Shown: positions 15,796 to 25,267, counted from the stretch's first letter. The stretch: DNA of 64,000 nucleotides from Flavobacterium zepuense (GCF_007097145.1 NZ_VJVZ01000002.1:372001-436000), one strand, 5' to 3'. Notes: generated from the letters alone by a model not told the origin. Numbers and translations: made by a program.

Positions 15796-16386
15796 ATGAA
15801 AAATGTAATGAAATTCGGGTTGGCACTGGCAATGATCTTTAGCGTTGCAGTAGTGCGTGCAAATGAAGGGTTTTCAGTAACTTCAAAAGAAGGTATGGGT
15901 AAAGTTATCAGCTTTACTATCAATGAGACAAACAGCGTTCACGTTTCTATATACAATGCAGATGGTTCGGTTATTTTTGACGAAACCACTAAAGGTAAAG
16001 ACGGCAAAATAAGCAGGACTTACGACCTGAATGCTTTTCCTGACGGAACTTATTTCCTTGAAACTGAAACTGGTGCTAAAGTAGCACGACGCACTATTAC
16101 CCTTACAGGTAAAAGCGCCAAAGTAGATGAAACAGCTGTTGCTGAGATTGTTAAACCGGTTGTTACAAACAAAAACGGTTTGGTTTCGGTAAATATAGCT
16201 AATACAAATAATGCGCCGGTACAAATAAAAATGTATGATGAAGCTAACAACGAGCTTTACAGCGAGACACTTAAAGGTGCTAACGTTGCTAAGAAGTTCA
16301 ACATCAACAGGGCAGGCGCTAAAAATTTCACGCTGGTAATGACTTACAACAACAAAACGTTTGTTGAAACCATTGCTGCGAGATAA
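15796..16386 (+). CDS. Secreted protein built of two sorting-tail-like repeats
   Basis: 196 residues with a signal peptide (MKNVMKFGLALAMIFSVAVVRA, cut about residue 22). The mature part holds two similar beta-sandwich units, about residues 28-105 and 118-196. In the first, SVHVSIYNADGSVIFDETTK is followed by FPDGTYFLE; in the second, PVQIKMYDEANNELYSETLK is followed by NFTLVM. Each unit resembles the T9SS type A tail domain, yet the protein ends in FVETIAAR rather than the usual basic KKIIK-like end. It may be a free periplasmic protein rather than a T9SS substrate. It is a single-gene unit with its own terminator. Confidence 0.75.
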   Translation: MKNVMKFGLALAMIFSVAVVRANEGFSVTSKEGMGKVISFTINETNSVHVSIYNADGSVIFDETTKGKDGKISRTYDLNAFPDGTYFLETETGAKVARRTITLTGKSAKVDETAVAEIVKPVVTNKNGLVSVNIANTNNAPVQIKMYDEANNELYSETLKGANVAKKFNINRAGAKNFTLVMTYNNKTFVETIAAR

Positions 16387-16407
16387 AATGAGGTTTGGTT
16401 ATAGCAG

Positions 16408-16440
16408 AAATCCCCGTACTTGCGTATGGGGATTTTTCTT
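16408..16440 (+). terminator. Terminator after the two-repeat secreted protein
   Basis: AAATCCCC and GGGGATTT stem (16408-16436) with a 12-nt loop, followed by TTTCTTT. Confidence 0.75.
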
Positions 16441-16459
16441 TATATAAACTATTGATATT

Positions 16460-17443
16460 CTATATATTACCAATAATAGTATCCAACACCCAGTTGGTAT
16501 GCGCACCGGTTTTACCCAATGACGGGTGTATAGATTTACCCTGTAAATGATCGCGCATGTTTTGTACATGGTACAGCTGTATGTTTTCCGGGTGGGCTAT
16601 TACCGCTTCCTTACTGCCCTCATTATTAGTAAGTACCAGTGAAACCTCATCAAACACGGCAAACGTAATCGTGCCTTTGCTACCGTAAATGGTTACCTTG
16701 TCTTCCCTCTCAAAAGCGCCAAAATTCCAGTTGCCCGTACCCGTAACACCATTGGTATGCAGCCAACTGGCAGCAGCGGCATCCTTAGATGTATACAAAC
16801 CCTGTTGGTTGAGGCTTACGCCCGATACCTCTTTAACCTCCCCAAAAAAGTAAATGAAAAGGTCTAACCCGTGGCTGGCAAGGTCGTCAAAATAACCGCC
16901 TGTGGCTATTTTAGCATCGGTACGCCAGTTGTATTCGCCTGATATATCAACAGTTGACGGCGTTTTGGTAAGGTGCCAGTTAATGTGGCGCACCTCGCCT
17001 ATCCGGCTTTCTTCTATCCATTGCTTAACCTGCAAAAAGCGGGGCAACGACCTCCTGTAATAGGCCACAAACAACGGAAGCCCCTTATCTTCAAAGGCTT
17101 GCACAATAGCCACGCATTCGGCATAGGTAGGAGCCATAGGCTTTTCTATACAGCAGGGCTTACCCGCAGCGACCACTTTAAGGGCATACAGCTTGTGGGT
17201 ATCGGGTGGGGTGGCAATGTAAACAGCATCAATTTCAGGGTCGTTTATAAGAGCGTCGGCATCGCTGTAGTGCTTCTCAACACCATGACGATCAGCATAA
17301 TCGGCCGCTTTGGCAGCATCGCGGCGCATCACGGCCTTCAGTTCAAAACCCTCGGTTTTTTGGTAGGCCGGGCCACTCTTGCGCTCGGTAACATCGCCGC
17401 AGCCTATAATGCCCCAGCGTATAATTTCAGGATAATTTCCCAT
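16460..17443 (-). CDS. Gfo/Idh/MocA-family NAD(P)-dependent oxidoreductase
   Basis: 327 residues. The N-terminal Rossmann fold has RWGIIGCGDVTERKSGPAYQ (residues about 9-28), a sugar-dehydrogenase type GxGxxT/A loop. The catalytic EKP motif is CCIEKPMAPTY (about residue 98). The C-terminal sheet domain contains GYFDDLASHGLDLFIYFFGE, with the conserved His near the active site. The family oxidises or epimerises polyols, sugars or amino sugars with NAD(P). The promoter region holds the same TTTGCAAAATTTTGCA sequence as the DeoR-controlled phosphatase gene at 3.6 kb, so the two may be co-regulated. Substrate unknown. Confidence 0.9.
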   Translation of the reverse strand: MGNYPEIIRWGIIGCGDVTERKSGPAYQKTEGFELKAVMRRDAAKAADYADRHGVEKHYSDADALINDPEIDAVYIATPPDTHKLYALKVVAAGKPCCIEKPMAPTYAECVAIVQAFEDKGLPLFVAYYRRSLPRFLQVKQWIEESRIGEVRHINWHLTKTPSTVDISGEYNWRTDAKIATGGYFDDLASHGLDLFIYFFGEVKEVSGVSLNQQGLYTSKDAAAASWLHTNGVTGTGNWNFGAFEREDKVTIYGSKGTITFAVFDEVSLVLTNNEGSKEAVIAHPENIQLYHVQNMRDHLQGKSIHPSLGKTGAHTNWVLDTIIGNI

Positions 17444-17517
17444 ATAATTCTTCAGTTTGGTGGCTCTAAATGTAGTAATTTTTGGGCAATTCCTGACCCA
17501 GTTTTACTTTGCATCAA

Positions 17518-17542
17518 TTTGCAGAGTTTGCAAAATTTTGCA
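17518..17542. promoter_or_regulatory. Second copy of the presumed DeoR operator
   Basis: TTTGCA at 17518-17523 and TTTGCAAAATTTTGCA at 17527-17542, the latter 16/16 identical to 3602-3617. It lies 75-100 bp upstream of the oxidoreductase start on the minus strand. Confidence 0.65.
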
Positions 17543-17582
17543 ATGATCAGGTATTGATTTGCGATATCCTGCAACCAAAAAA

Positions 17583-17609
17583 GCTTAATATTTCACTTTC
17601 GGACTCTGA
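17583..17609. repeat. 27-bp element, copy 2
   Basis: 26/27 identical to 835-861. Here it is intergenic, between a bidirectional terminator and the operator of the oxidoreductase gene; no start codon precedes it in the frame used at copy 1. Confidence 0.75.
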
Positions 17610-17633
17610 GTTACGCCAAAAACACCCCTAAAA

Positions 17634-17660
17634 ACAAAAAAAGGGCTTAAGCCCTTTTTC
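17634..17660. terminator. Terminator after the AraC gene
   Basis: AAAAAAAGGGCTT and AAGCCCTTTTT form a perfect stem centred at 17648/17649, with T-runs on both strands. It ends the SDR-AraC operon on the minus strand. Confidence 0.8.
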
Positions 17661-17670
17661 ATCAAAATAT

Positions 17671-18594
17671 TTAGTTGAACCGCTCCCTAAATTCGAGCGG
17701 ACTCTGGTTGGTTTTATTTTTAAATAACCGGCTAAACGATTGCGGCTGTTCAAAACCCAACGCATAGGCAATTTGGGAAACCGACAGGCTGGTGGTAGAA
17801 AGTTTTTCCTTCGCCTTTTCTATCAGTTTTTCGTGGATGAACTGCTGGGTAGACTGGCCGGTGAGCTGTTTTAATATCCCGCGAAGGTAGGCAGGCGACA
17901 CGTTTAGCGCATCGGCGATGTGTTGTACCGATGGCAATCCGTCTAACATAAGCGTGTCACTGTCTAACATTTGGTTCACTATGGCCTCCAGGCTGTCTAA
18001 CACCTCATGGTTTATCTTTTGGCGGGTAATAAACTGCCGTTGGTAAAACCGGTCGGAATAATTTAACAGGGTTTCCAGCTGCGAAACAATAATGGGCTGG
18101 CTAAAGGTATCTATCCGCTCCATGTGTTCCTGGCTGATGTTCTGCACGATCCGGTTAACCTTTACCTCCTCATCTTCCGAAAGGAGCAGCGCCTCATTAG
18201 CCGAATAATCAAAGAAATCATACTTTTTAATGGCGGTGGCAAGCGATGTACCGTACAGGTAATCCGGGTGCACCATCATCATCCAGCCCGTAGGCCGTTT
18301 AGAATCTTCGGCTATCCTGATGTTTAATACCTGGTTGGGCGCCATAAAAAACATAGTGCCCTCATTAAAATCGTAGGCATACTCCTGCTGGCCGTACTTA
18401 TACACATGGTTCATGCCCCATTTTAAAGATATGGTGTAAAACTCAAACAGCAGGCTTTCCTGGCCTTTAACGGCAGGCTTGGTAACATCATCAAAATTAA
18501 CGATGCTAATTAGAGGGTGTTTGGGCCTGGGCAAGCCGCGCAACGCATGAAATTCTGCTATGGTTTTTATCCTGAGGGGTACATTGGTAGTCAT
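17671..18594 (-). CDS. AraC-family transcriptional regulator
   Basis: 307 residues. The N-terminal 190 residues form a sensor-like domain that I cannot name, with a jelly-roll-like pattern (GTMFFMAPNQVLNIRIAED). The C-terminal HTH pair is clear (about residues 205-305): ADALNVSPAYLRGILKQLTG, then VSQIAYALGFEQPQSFSRLF. It is the second gene of an operon after the atypical SDR (50-bp gap) and ends at a strong terminator. Two GTTGTAACC repeats spaced 21 bp upstream of the SDR are candidate sites, which would make the operon autoregulated. Confidence 0.9.
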   Translation of the reverse strand: MTTNVPLRIKTIAEFHALRGLPRPKHPLISIVNFDDVTKPAVKGQESLLFEFYTISLKWGMNHVYKYGQQEYAYDFNEGTMFFMAPNQVLNIRIAEDSKRPTGWMMMVHPDYLYGTSLATAIKKYDFFDYSANEALLLSEDEEVKVNRIVQNISQEHMERIDTFSQPIIVSQLETLLNYSDRFYQRQFITRQKINHEVLDSLEAIVNQMLDSDTLMLDGLPSVQHIADALNVSPAYLRGILKQLTGQSTQQFIHEKLIEKAKEKLSTTSLSVSQIAYALGFEQPQSFSRLFKNKTNQSPLEFRERFN

Positions 18595-18643
18595 AAGTAG
18601 TATAAAGTTAGCAAATTAATACTCGCATATTCATTCTCACTAA

Positions 18644-19549
18644 TTATTCGCTGTCCTGCCCAAAATAAACATCGCCATGAAGATCTTCCAACAGCCCCGG
18701 GTGCACAGGCTCCCAGCCCAACGTTGCTTGCGTAACGACGCTGGATGCAGGATTGTTTAACGATGCAAAGTGTGTAAACCATGCAAAATAACCGGCGGCC
18801 TCCTCCGGCGTTAGCGATACCAGCGGAACATTAAGCTTTTTGGCAATTGCCCCGGCAATGTCTTTCATAGGCACACCTTCTTCGCCCACTGCATGAAAAC
18901 GTGTACCGGCGGTAAACGGTGCTTCTATTGCCAGGCGGTATAGCTTAGCGGCATCCAGCCTGTGCACGGCAGGCCATACATTAGTGCCCTCGTTAATAAT
19001 CGCAGCCTTACCTTTTTCTTTAGCAATATTCCGCAACATCGGTACAAAGCCATGCCTGTCTTCATCGCCATGCACTGAGGGTGACAGCCGTACTACGGCA
19101 ACGCGTACCCCTTTTGCTGCTACCGCATCAACGGCCAGTTCTGTAGCTGTACGGGGGTTGGTAAAGCTGTGTATGCGGCCGGCCTCGGTTAAAACATCAT
19201 TATTAGCTGCCACAGCCGTGCCCGATGTTACAATAAATGGCTTATCAGTACCAATAAGCTCCCCGCCCATTGTTTCAATTACCGTTTTATCTATAGCGCA
19301 AACCTCAGGGAAACGGGTAAAATCGTGTATGAACCCAAGGTGTATAACGCCATCGGCAGCACGTACCCCTGCCTTAATGCTTTCGAGGTCGTTAAGGTCG
19401 CCCAAATGCGCCTCAGCACCGGCAGCCTTTAATTTTTGGGCTGATGCCTCAGATCGTGCCAATCCTAAAACCGTGTGCCCTGCTTTTAGTAATTCCTGTA
19501 CCACTGCCGAACCTACAAATCCGGTAGCTCCTGTTACAAATATTTTCAT
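18644..19549 (-). CDS. Atypical SDR / NAD-dependent epimerase-like protein
   Basis: 301 residues from ATG 19549 (MKIFVTGATGFVGSAVVQEL); the 14-residue upstream extension covers the promoter and is rejected. The cofactor motif GATGFVG is at residues 7-13, followed by a typical DL(N)DLESI segment. The usual catalytic YxxxK is missing: the aligned segment reads FTNPRTATELAV. The protein thus belongs with the atypical SDRs (NmrA-like or YwnB-like), which may bind NAD(P)H as sensors or act as reductases with altered catalysis. It is the first gene of an operon with the AraC regulator. A -7 element TAATTTTG lies at 19578-19571. Confidence 0.85.
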   Translation of the reverse strand: MKIFVTGATGFVGSAVVQELLKAGHTVLGLARSEASAQKLKAAGAEAHLGDLNDLESIKAGVRAADGVIHLGFIHDFTRFPEVCAIDKTVIETMGGELIGTDKPFIVTSGTAVAANNDVLTEAGRIHSFTNPRTATELAVDAVAAKGVRVAVVRLSPSVHGDEDRHGFVPMLRNIAKEKGKAAIINEGTNVWPAVHRLDAAKLYRLAIEAPFTAGTRFHAVGEEGVPMKDIAGAIAKKLNVPLVSLTPEEAAGYFAWFTHFASLNNPASSVVTQATLGWEPVHPGLLEDLHGDVYFGQDSE

Positions 19550-19570
19550 ATGGTTATAATTTCTATACCA

Positions 19571-19631
19571 CAAAATTACAGCAACACCCAACCGAGGGTT
19601 GTAACCAAAAAGTATTTTGTTGTAACCGAAA
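19571..19631 (-). promoter_or_regulatory. SDR-AraC operon promoter with 21-bp-spaced activator sites
   Basis: Minus-strand -7 element TAATTTTG (19578-19571) with no TTG at the proper -33 distance. Upstream of it GTTGTAACC(A/G)AAAA occurs at 19598-19610 and 19619-19631, start-to-start 21 bp. The layout fits an activator of the AraC type that replaces a missing -33 element. Confidence 0.6.
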
Positions 19632-19828
19632 AAATGTGTGCGTTACAGCTACCTCAACATCCTATAAAACAAAATATAACTTTTTAACCCTTTCACCTGT
19701 ATTTTTAAAACATAAGCAACCATTGCAGTTAAAATGATTCAGAGTTTTAGAATTTATTAACACTTTATGCGCATTTATTTAACCCGCGTTCGTATTTTTA
19801 ACCCGATTACCTAAATACGAATACACAG

Positions 19829-22800
19829 TTGCTCCGTTTACTTACATTACTATTCCTTTTAATTGCACCTTATTTGGCCCTTGCTCAAAACGTAAGGCAT
19901 TTATCGGGTAAGGACGGCCTGCCGCAATCTTTCGTATCAGGACTGGAGCAGGACAGTTGCGGCTTTGTTTGGATAAGCACCCGCAACGGCCTGGCGCGGT
20001 ATGACGGTAACCGCTTTACGGTATTTCAGCATAAGCCCAACAACAGCAGTTCGTTAGCCTCTAACGTTATTACCGATATCAAAAAAGGCTACGGCGACGA
20101 CCTGTGGATAAAATATGAGTCGGGTGAATTTGACGTTTTTAATGTAAAAACGGGCAATGTACGGCATGCCCTTACGCACGATATTCTTACCAAAAACGCA
20201 ATAAACATTACGATAAGGGGCTGGTGCGTATTGCCCGATGGCACCCTTTGGTACATCTCTAAAGCAGGCGTGCTGCACAGCTATAAACCCAGCGGCAAGG
20301 CAGGCTTTACAAAAAACGATTATCCTTTTACTGCCGATACCCTGCGCAGCCTGGTTACCAACAGCAAACAACAATTATGGGTGCTGAGCCAAAAAAGCAT
20401 CAGCCGGTTTAATAGCATCACCAAAAAGTTTACAAGGTTTAAAATTCCGTTTGCAATGGATTTTAACGACGAGCTTGATTTTGGCGATGACCTGCCCGCC
20501 ATACACGAACGCCAGAACGGCGAACTGATGTGGACCGACAGGCAGAGTATTTTCTTTTTTAACCCGGCTAACGGGGCATTCAGGAAAACACCGCTGCCTT
20601 ATGCCCTTAACTACAGTATTAAGTGGATAAATACCGGGCCTGATGGCAAGGACTATTTTACGGCCAACAACATTATTTACAGCTATAGCGATGCTACAGG
20701 GCTTGCCGCCCGAAGCCGGACGGGCGTTAAGAATTTTGAGCAAACCCAGGCATTCCTGGTAGACCGCTATGGCCTTATTTGGGTAGGTGCCAATACCGAT
20801 GGTATTTACCAGGTAGACCTTACTGCTAACTTTACGGCTTTTACTTATCAGAAAGATTTTGCAGCCGACCTGTTTGCCAGCGAGTTTGGTGTAGATGCCA
20901 ACAGTTTTTTTAAATGGGATGTGGCAGGCAAAAAAGGCTACCTGCCCCCTGCCTACTACCTGCGCAGCACCACTAAAAACAACAGGCTGTGCATAGCGCT
21001 TATGCGCACGGTTTGCTATTATGATAATGCCACCAAAAAACTGGTTAAACTACCGCCGCTGCCTCAAAGTAGCGAGAGTTTTGCGCCCATAAGGGGCATA
21101 ACCATAACAAAACAGGGCGACCCGCTGGTAGCCGACCTGCAGGGTAATTTGTTTTTGTATGATGCCAGTGCTAAAGCATGGCAGCCGTACTTTTCGTTAC
21201 AGGCAGCCTTTAAACAGAACATTCAGCCGCAGGATATTTATGCCGATGACACAACTGTTTGGGTGACTACCGAAGCCAATGGTTTGATTTACATCAACAT
21301 CAAAACGAAGAAAGCGCAAAGGATCATGAGGTCGTGTAAAAAGTTCTCCTTGCCTACCAACAACCTATTGGGCATAGAGCAGGATGTAGCAAATAGTAAC
21401 CTGCTATGGATAGCTAGCCAGCAGGGGTTATTACGTTTAGATAAAACCATGATGCAATGCACCACCTTCTCGGTAGAGCAGGGCTTGCCCGATAATATAA
21501 TTTACTCCATCCTGCCCGATAAAGCCGGGTATTTATGGCTGGGCACCAACAAAGGCCTGTGCCGCTTTGATACCAAAACCCACAAACAGCGAACCTTTAC
21601 CATATCATACGGGTTACCGGGTAACGAGTTTAACCGCTTTCACAGCATGGCGCTGCCCAACGGTAAAATGGCTTTTGGCGGGATGGATGGCTGGATAGAA
21701 TTTGCACCGCTATCTGTTAAAGATGATAATTTTAACCTGCCTGTTGCGATAACCGGCATCAAAATAAATAATGCCAATGCAGATACTATTGCTACGCCGC
21801 TATCGCTTAACAGCATTACCGGGTTAAACCTGCCGTACAACGAAAACTCGTTAACCATAGAGTATGCCGGGCTGCAATACAACCAGCCACAGGATATTAT
21901 GTACCGCTACCGCCTTGTAGGCTATGATAATAAATGGGTGCTTGCGGGTACCAACCGTGAGGCTGTGTACACTAAAATTCCGCCGGGGCGCTACAAGCTG
22001 CGCATTAATGCCAGCAGTATGGGCAAATGGAGCAGCATGGTAAAAACCATACAGATAAACATATCGCCTCCATGGTACAACACTTGGTGGGCACGCCTTT
22101 TATACCTAACTACGGCTGTAATTGCCCTCGTGGCATTTAGTAATTACAGGATACGGCAGGCGGTATTAAAGCGCGAAATGGCGCTTAAAGAAAAAGAAAC
22201 CCTGCAACTGCGTGAGCTCGATGCCATGAAAACGCGCTTTTTCTCTAACATAACGCACGAGCTTCGCACGCCGCTTACCCTTATACTTGGCCCTGCCGAA
22301 CAGCTAAAGCACGAACGCGATAACGGCAATCACAACCGTTTGTTAGCTGTAATTATAAAGAATGCCAACAGCCTGCTAAACTTAACCAACCAGTTGTTAG
22401 ACATGGCCAAGCTGGAGGCCGGTGCCATGAAACCGCAGCCGGTAAATGCCAACCTTACCTTGGCGATAAAAAGCATTGTAGAAACCTTTAGCGAAGACGC
22501 TGCCTTAAAAAAGATAGCCATAAATGTCATCGCGCCTGATACGGCCAACTATACCTTTGCCCCCGATATGCTGGAGCGCATACTCGGCAACCTCATCTCA
22601 AATGCGTTAAAATTCAGTCCGGAAGGTTCGGCAATAAATATAACGGTCACAAAATTAGCGGCCGGCGTACAACTCATGGTACAGGATACCGGCATTGGCA
22701 TCCCTCAGGACAAGCTGCCCTATATTTTTGACCGTTTTTATAGCGAAAAGAACAGTGCCCAAAACATAACGGGTACAGGCATAGGGCTCTCGCTGGTAAA

Positions 22801-23731
22801 AGAATTGGTAGAGTTGCAGGGTGGCAGCGTAACTGCGCAAAACAATACCGAAGCCGGTACAGGCATGGTGTTTACGGTGTTCCTTCCGTTTAAAGAAAGC
22901 GGGGTAAGCTTTGAGCCATCACTGCCTGATATGGAAGTTATGGCTTCTGAAAATAACGATCCTGAAAAACCTTTGGTACTGGTTGTAGAAGACAATAAAG
23001 AACTGGCCGATTTTATAATAGATAACCTTGCGCCCCACTACCGCATTGCCTACGCCCCTAACGGGCACAGGGGGCTTGCGCTGGGACTGGAGCTGATACC
23101 CGACCTTGTGGTGAGCGACGTGCTTATGGAGGGCATGGACGGCTTTGAAATGTGCCGCGAACTAAAAAGCGACATCAATACCAGCCATATCCCGGTACTG
23201 CTATTAACCGCTAAGGCGGATATGGAGAGCAGGCTCGACGGCTTGTCTTATGGTGCCGATGATTACATTACCAAGCCGTTTAACGTTCCGGAATTGCTGT
23301 TGCGCATAAACAACAGCCTGGAACAGCAACGGCGTTACAGGGATTTTATACATAGCCAAATTAATATACTGCCTATGCAAGGGGTTTTGGAAACCGAAAA
23401 TGTTGATCCTGACCCTTTCCTCAACAAAATTTATGAGGCGCTAAACTCCAACCTGGATAATGATGCCTTTGGGGTAGAAGAGCTTGTGGCAGCTCTGCAC
23501 ATGAGCCGTACCAGCCTGCACCGCAAAGTTAAAGCCCTTACAGGCATCAGCACCGGCGAACTTATAAAAGCCTACCGCCTTAAAAAGGCCGTGGCGCTGT
23601 TGCAGCACAATTTAAACATATCTGAGGTGGCGTATAAAACCGGTTTTGGCAGCCCTGCTTATTTTACGCGCTGTTTCAGGGAGTTATATGGTATAACCCC
23701 GTCGGATTTCATTAAAAAAAACGACGTTTGA
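19829..23731 (+). CDS. Hybrid two-component system sensor/regulator (HTCS), TTG start
   Basis: 1300 residues from a TTG codon. No in-frame ATG lies upstream before a stop at 19799, and the TTG is followed at once by a signal peptide (LRLLTLLFLLIAPYLALAQN). Domain order: periplasmic two-bladed-propeller (Reg_prop) repeats about 22-640 (SGLEQDSCGFVWISTRNGLA, DKAGYLWLGTNKGL), Y_Y_Y domain about 650-730, membrane helix about 748-768, HisKA with acceptor His about 810 (NITHELRTPLTLILG), HATPase (GIGIPQDKLPYIFDRFY), receiver domain with Asp about 1097 (DLVVSDVLMEGMDGF), and AraC-type HTH at the C-terminus. Proteins of this type sense a glycan fragment and activate neighbouring polysaccharide loci. 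The next genes encode a PNGase F-like enzyme and BIG2 surface proteins, the likely targets. Confidence 0.93.
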   Translation: MLRLLTLLFLLIAPYLALAQNVRHLSGKDGLPQSFVSGLEQDSCGFVWISTRNGLARYDGNRFTVFQHKPNNSSSLASNVITDIKKGYGDDLWIKYESGEFDVFNVKTGNVRHALTHDILTKNAINITIRGWCVLPDGTLWYISKAGVLHSYKPSGKAGFTKNDYPFTADTLRSLVTNSKQQLWVLSQKSISRFNSITKKFTRFKIPFAMDFNDELDFGDDLPAIHERQNGELMWTDRQSIFFFNPANGAFRKTPLPYALNYSIKWINTGPDGKDYFTANNIIYSYSDATGLAARSRTGVKNFEQTQAFLVDRYGLIWVGANTDGIYQVDLTANFTAFTYQKDFAADLFASEFGVDANSFFKWDVAGKKGYLPPAYYLRSTTKNNRLCIALMRTVCYYDNATKKLVKLPPLPQSSESFAPIRGITITKQGDPLVADLQGNLFLYDASAKAWQPYFSLQAAFKQNIQPQDIYADDTTVWVTTEANGLIYINIKTKKAQRIMRSCKKFSLPTNNLLGIEQDVANSNLLWIASQQGLLRLDKTMMQCTTFSVEQGLPDNIIYSILPDKAGYLWLGTNKGLCRFDTKTHKQRTFTISYGLPGNEFNRFHSMALPNGKMAFGGMDGWIEFAPLSVKDDNFNLPVAITGIKINNANADTIATPLSLNSITGLNLPYNENSLTIEYAGLQYNQPQDIMYRYRLVGYDNKWVLAGTNREAVYTKIPPGRYKLRINASSMGKWSSMVKTIQINISPPWYNTWWARLLYLTTAVIALVAFSNYRIRQAVLKREMALKEKETLQLRELDAMKTRFFSNITHELRTPLTLILGPAEQLKHERDNGNHNRLLAVIIKNANSLLNLTNQLLDMAKLEAGAMKPQPVNANLTLAIKSIVETFSEDAALKKIAINVIAPDTANYTFAPDMLERILGNLISNALKFSPEGSAINITVTKLAAGVQLMVQDTGIGIPQDKLPYIFDRFYSEKNSAQNITGTGIGLSLVKELVELQGGSVTAQNNTEAGTGMVFTVFLPFKESGVSFEPSLPDMEVMASENNDPEKPLVLVVEDNKELADFIIDNLAPHYRIAYAPNGHRGLALGLELIPDLVVSDVLMEGMDGFEMCRELKSDINTSHIPVLLLTAKADMESRLDGLSYGADDYITKPFNVPELLLRINNSLEQQRRYRDFIHSQINILPMQGVLETENVDPDPFLNKIYEALNSNLDNDAFGVEELVAALHMSRTSLHRKVKALTGISTGELIKAYRLKKAVALLQHNLNISEVAYKTGFGSPAYFTRCFRELYGITPSDFIKKNDV

Positions 23732-23783
23732 AACGACGTTTACAGCATTTGAAACAGGAGTTATAGCCTTGGCATGGGCAATT

Positions 23784-23832
23784 AGTTAGGTTTACGGCAA
23801 TTAATAAAACGTAAACTACTAACTCCTTTTTT
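23784..23832 (+). terminator. Hairpin plus T-run immediately before the PNGase F-like gene
   Basis: An imperfect inverted repeat AGTTAGGTTTACG (23784-23796) and CGTAAACTACTAACT (23810-23824) is followed by CCTTTTTTT ending just before ATG 23834. It could terminate the HTCS transcript, or attenuate read-through into the downstream operon. Confidence 0.4.
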
Positions 23833-23833
23833 T

Positions 23834-25243
23834 ATGAAAAAAATTACATTGCCCTACAATGTATTTACCCCTGCCATGCTTAAAAAAGTGGCAAAAATGG
23901 TATGCATCTGTACCGGGACCTTCTTTTCCCATGCTGCCATAGCACAGGATACTCCTACCACTGTTACTGTATTTGACGAGATCCTGTTTTACGATGGCTA
24001 CGCCCAAACCGTTACCGAGCCTGTTCCCGATGGCGTGATACGGCATAACAATTCGGCGTATGCCAAAAAACTTACGCAGGAGCAAATTGATGCCTTGGGC
24101 AACACCCTTATCATGAACATTACCATAAAAGCAGCCTGCGATAATTATGACAGGATAGGCAGTGCCAACATTGCCCTTGTACCTAAAAATGCCACAAGTT
24201 ATAATTATAATGATGTTACCCGGATTGAGATAGGCCGCTACATTACCCCTTTTATGGATAAGAATGTAATGCCCGATGAAGTTCCGTATACCTATGATGT
24301 TGATAATGTAACCCGCATTGTAAAAGACCCTGTGCTTAGTGCACAATATGACTTTTGGGTAGAGCTGGAAGTTTTTGGTGTACCATATGCTGCAAACGAG
24401 CAAATTGCAGGCTGCGAGGGCAGGAGCGATGTGTTTTTTGGCTCATTGGAGTTTGTATCTGATAACAGCGGTACTACCGTTGATGGCGACAATTTTATGC
24501 TGCCGCTATCGTATAAATTTGAAATGAGGGATTATACTTTAGAAGGTACCGATGTACTTAACGAAACCGTAAAAACCATCAACTTTACCCTTGATGAGCC
24601 CGTACAGGATGCTAAATATTATTTAATTACATCTAACCATGGTGCCGGATCCGGCGGCGAAGAATATGTTAGGAGATGGCATTACATTTACCACGATGGC
24701 GAAGAGGTTAGCAGCTACAGGCCGGGTGGGGTATCGTGCGTGCCGTTTTTACAGTACAATACACAGGGTAACTGTATTTATTATAACTGCAACACCGGAG
24801 TACCCCTTGCCGATACCAACGCCGCATGGAGCTGGAACAACTGGTGCCCGGGCGATAAAATCCCTATACGTGTTATAGAACTGGGCAACCTTGCCGCCGG
24901 AGACCACAGCTTTAAAATAGATGTACCTGCTGCTGTATTCGCGGGTAACGATGGGCACTTCCCTATGTCGGTCTACTTACAGGGCAAAACAGGAACGCTT
25001 GCCACGCAGGAGTTCAGCACAACTGCTATTAGCGTGTTCCCAAATCCGGTAAATAACCTTTTAACCATAGAGGCCGCCAACACCGATGTTAAAAATGTAA
25101 CTATAACCAACCTTGCCGGGCAAACCGTACTTACAACGACTACAAAAACAGTAGATGTTTCGCAGCTTGCAAGTGGTGCTTATTTTGTAAACATAGCGCT
25201 TAGTAACGGTCAGGCTTTGGTTAAAAAAGTCATCAAACAATAA
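23834..25243 (+). CDS. PNGase F-like peptide-N-glycosidase with T9SS tail
   Basis: 469 residues: signal peptide to about residue 38, two-domain core about 42-385, T9SS type A tail about 397-469 (ISVFPNPVNNLLTIEA). Compared from memory with PNGase F of Elizabethkingia, CDNYDRIGSANI matches CDEWDRYANVYV, so Asp106 corresponds to catalytic Asp60. RIEIGRYITPF matches YEIGRFITPY. FWVELEVFG aligns with the Glu118 region. GGEEYVRRWHYI matches the Glu206 region, and NNWCPGDKIPIRVIEL matches AGWCPGMAVPTRIDVL. The family cleaves the amide bond between Asn and N-glycan. The tail implies export to the cell surface. First gene of a two-gene unit next to an HTCS, suggesting use of host or plant glycoproteins. 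Confidence 0.85.
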   Translation: MKKITLPYNVFTPAMLKKVAKMVCICTGTFFSHAAIAQDTPTTVTVFDEILFYDGYAQTVTEPVPDGVIRHNNSAYAKKLTQEQIDALGNTLIMNITIKAACDNYDRIGSANIALVPKNATSYNYNDVTRIEIGRYITPFMDKNVMPDEVPYTYDVDNVTRIVKDPVLSAQYDFWVELEVFGVPYAANEQIAGCEGRSDVFFGSLEFVSDNSGTTVDGDNFMLPLSYKFEMRDYTLEGTDVLNETVKTINFTLDEPVQDAKYYLITSNHGAGSGGEEYVRRWHYIYHDGEEVSSYRPGGVSCVPFLQYNTQGNCIYYNCNTGVPLADTNAAWSWNNWCPGDKIPIRVIELGNLAAGDHSFKIDVPAAVFAGNDGHFPMSVYLQGKTGTLATQEFSTTAISVFPNPVNNLLTIEAANTDVKNVTITNLAGQTVLTTTTKTVDVSQLASGAYFVNIALSNGQALVKKVIKQ

Positions 25244-25267
25244 TTTTCTCACTTTACTCAATAAAAC

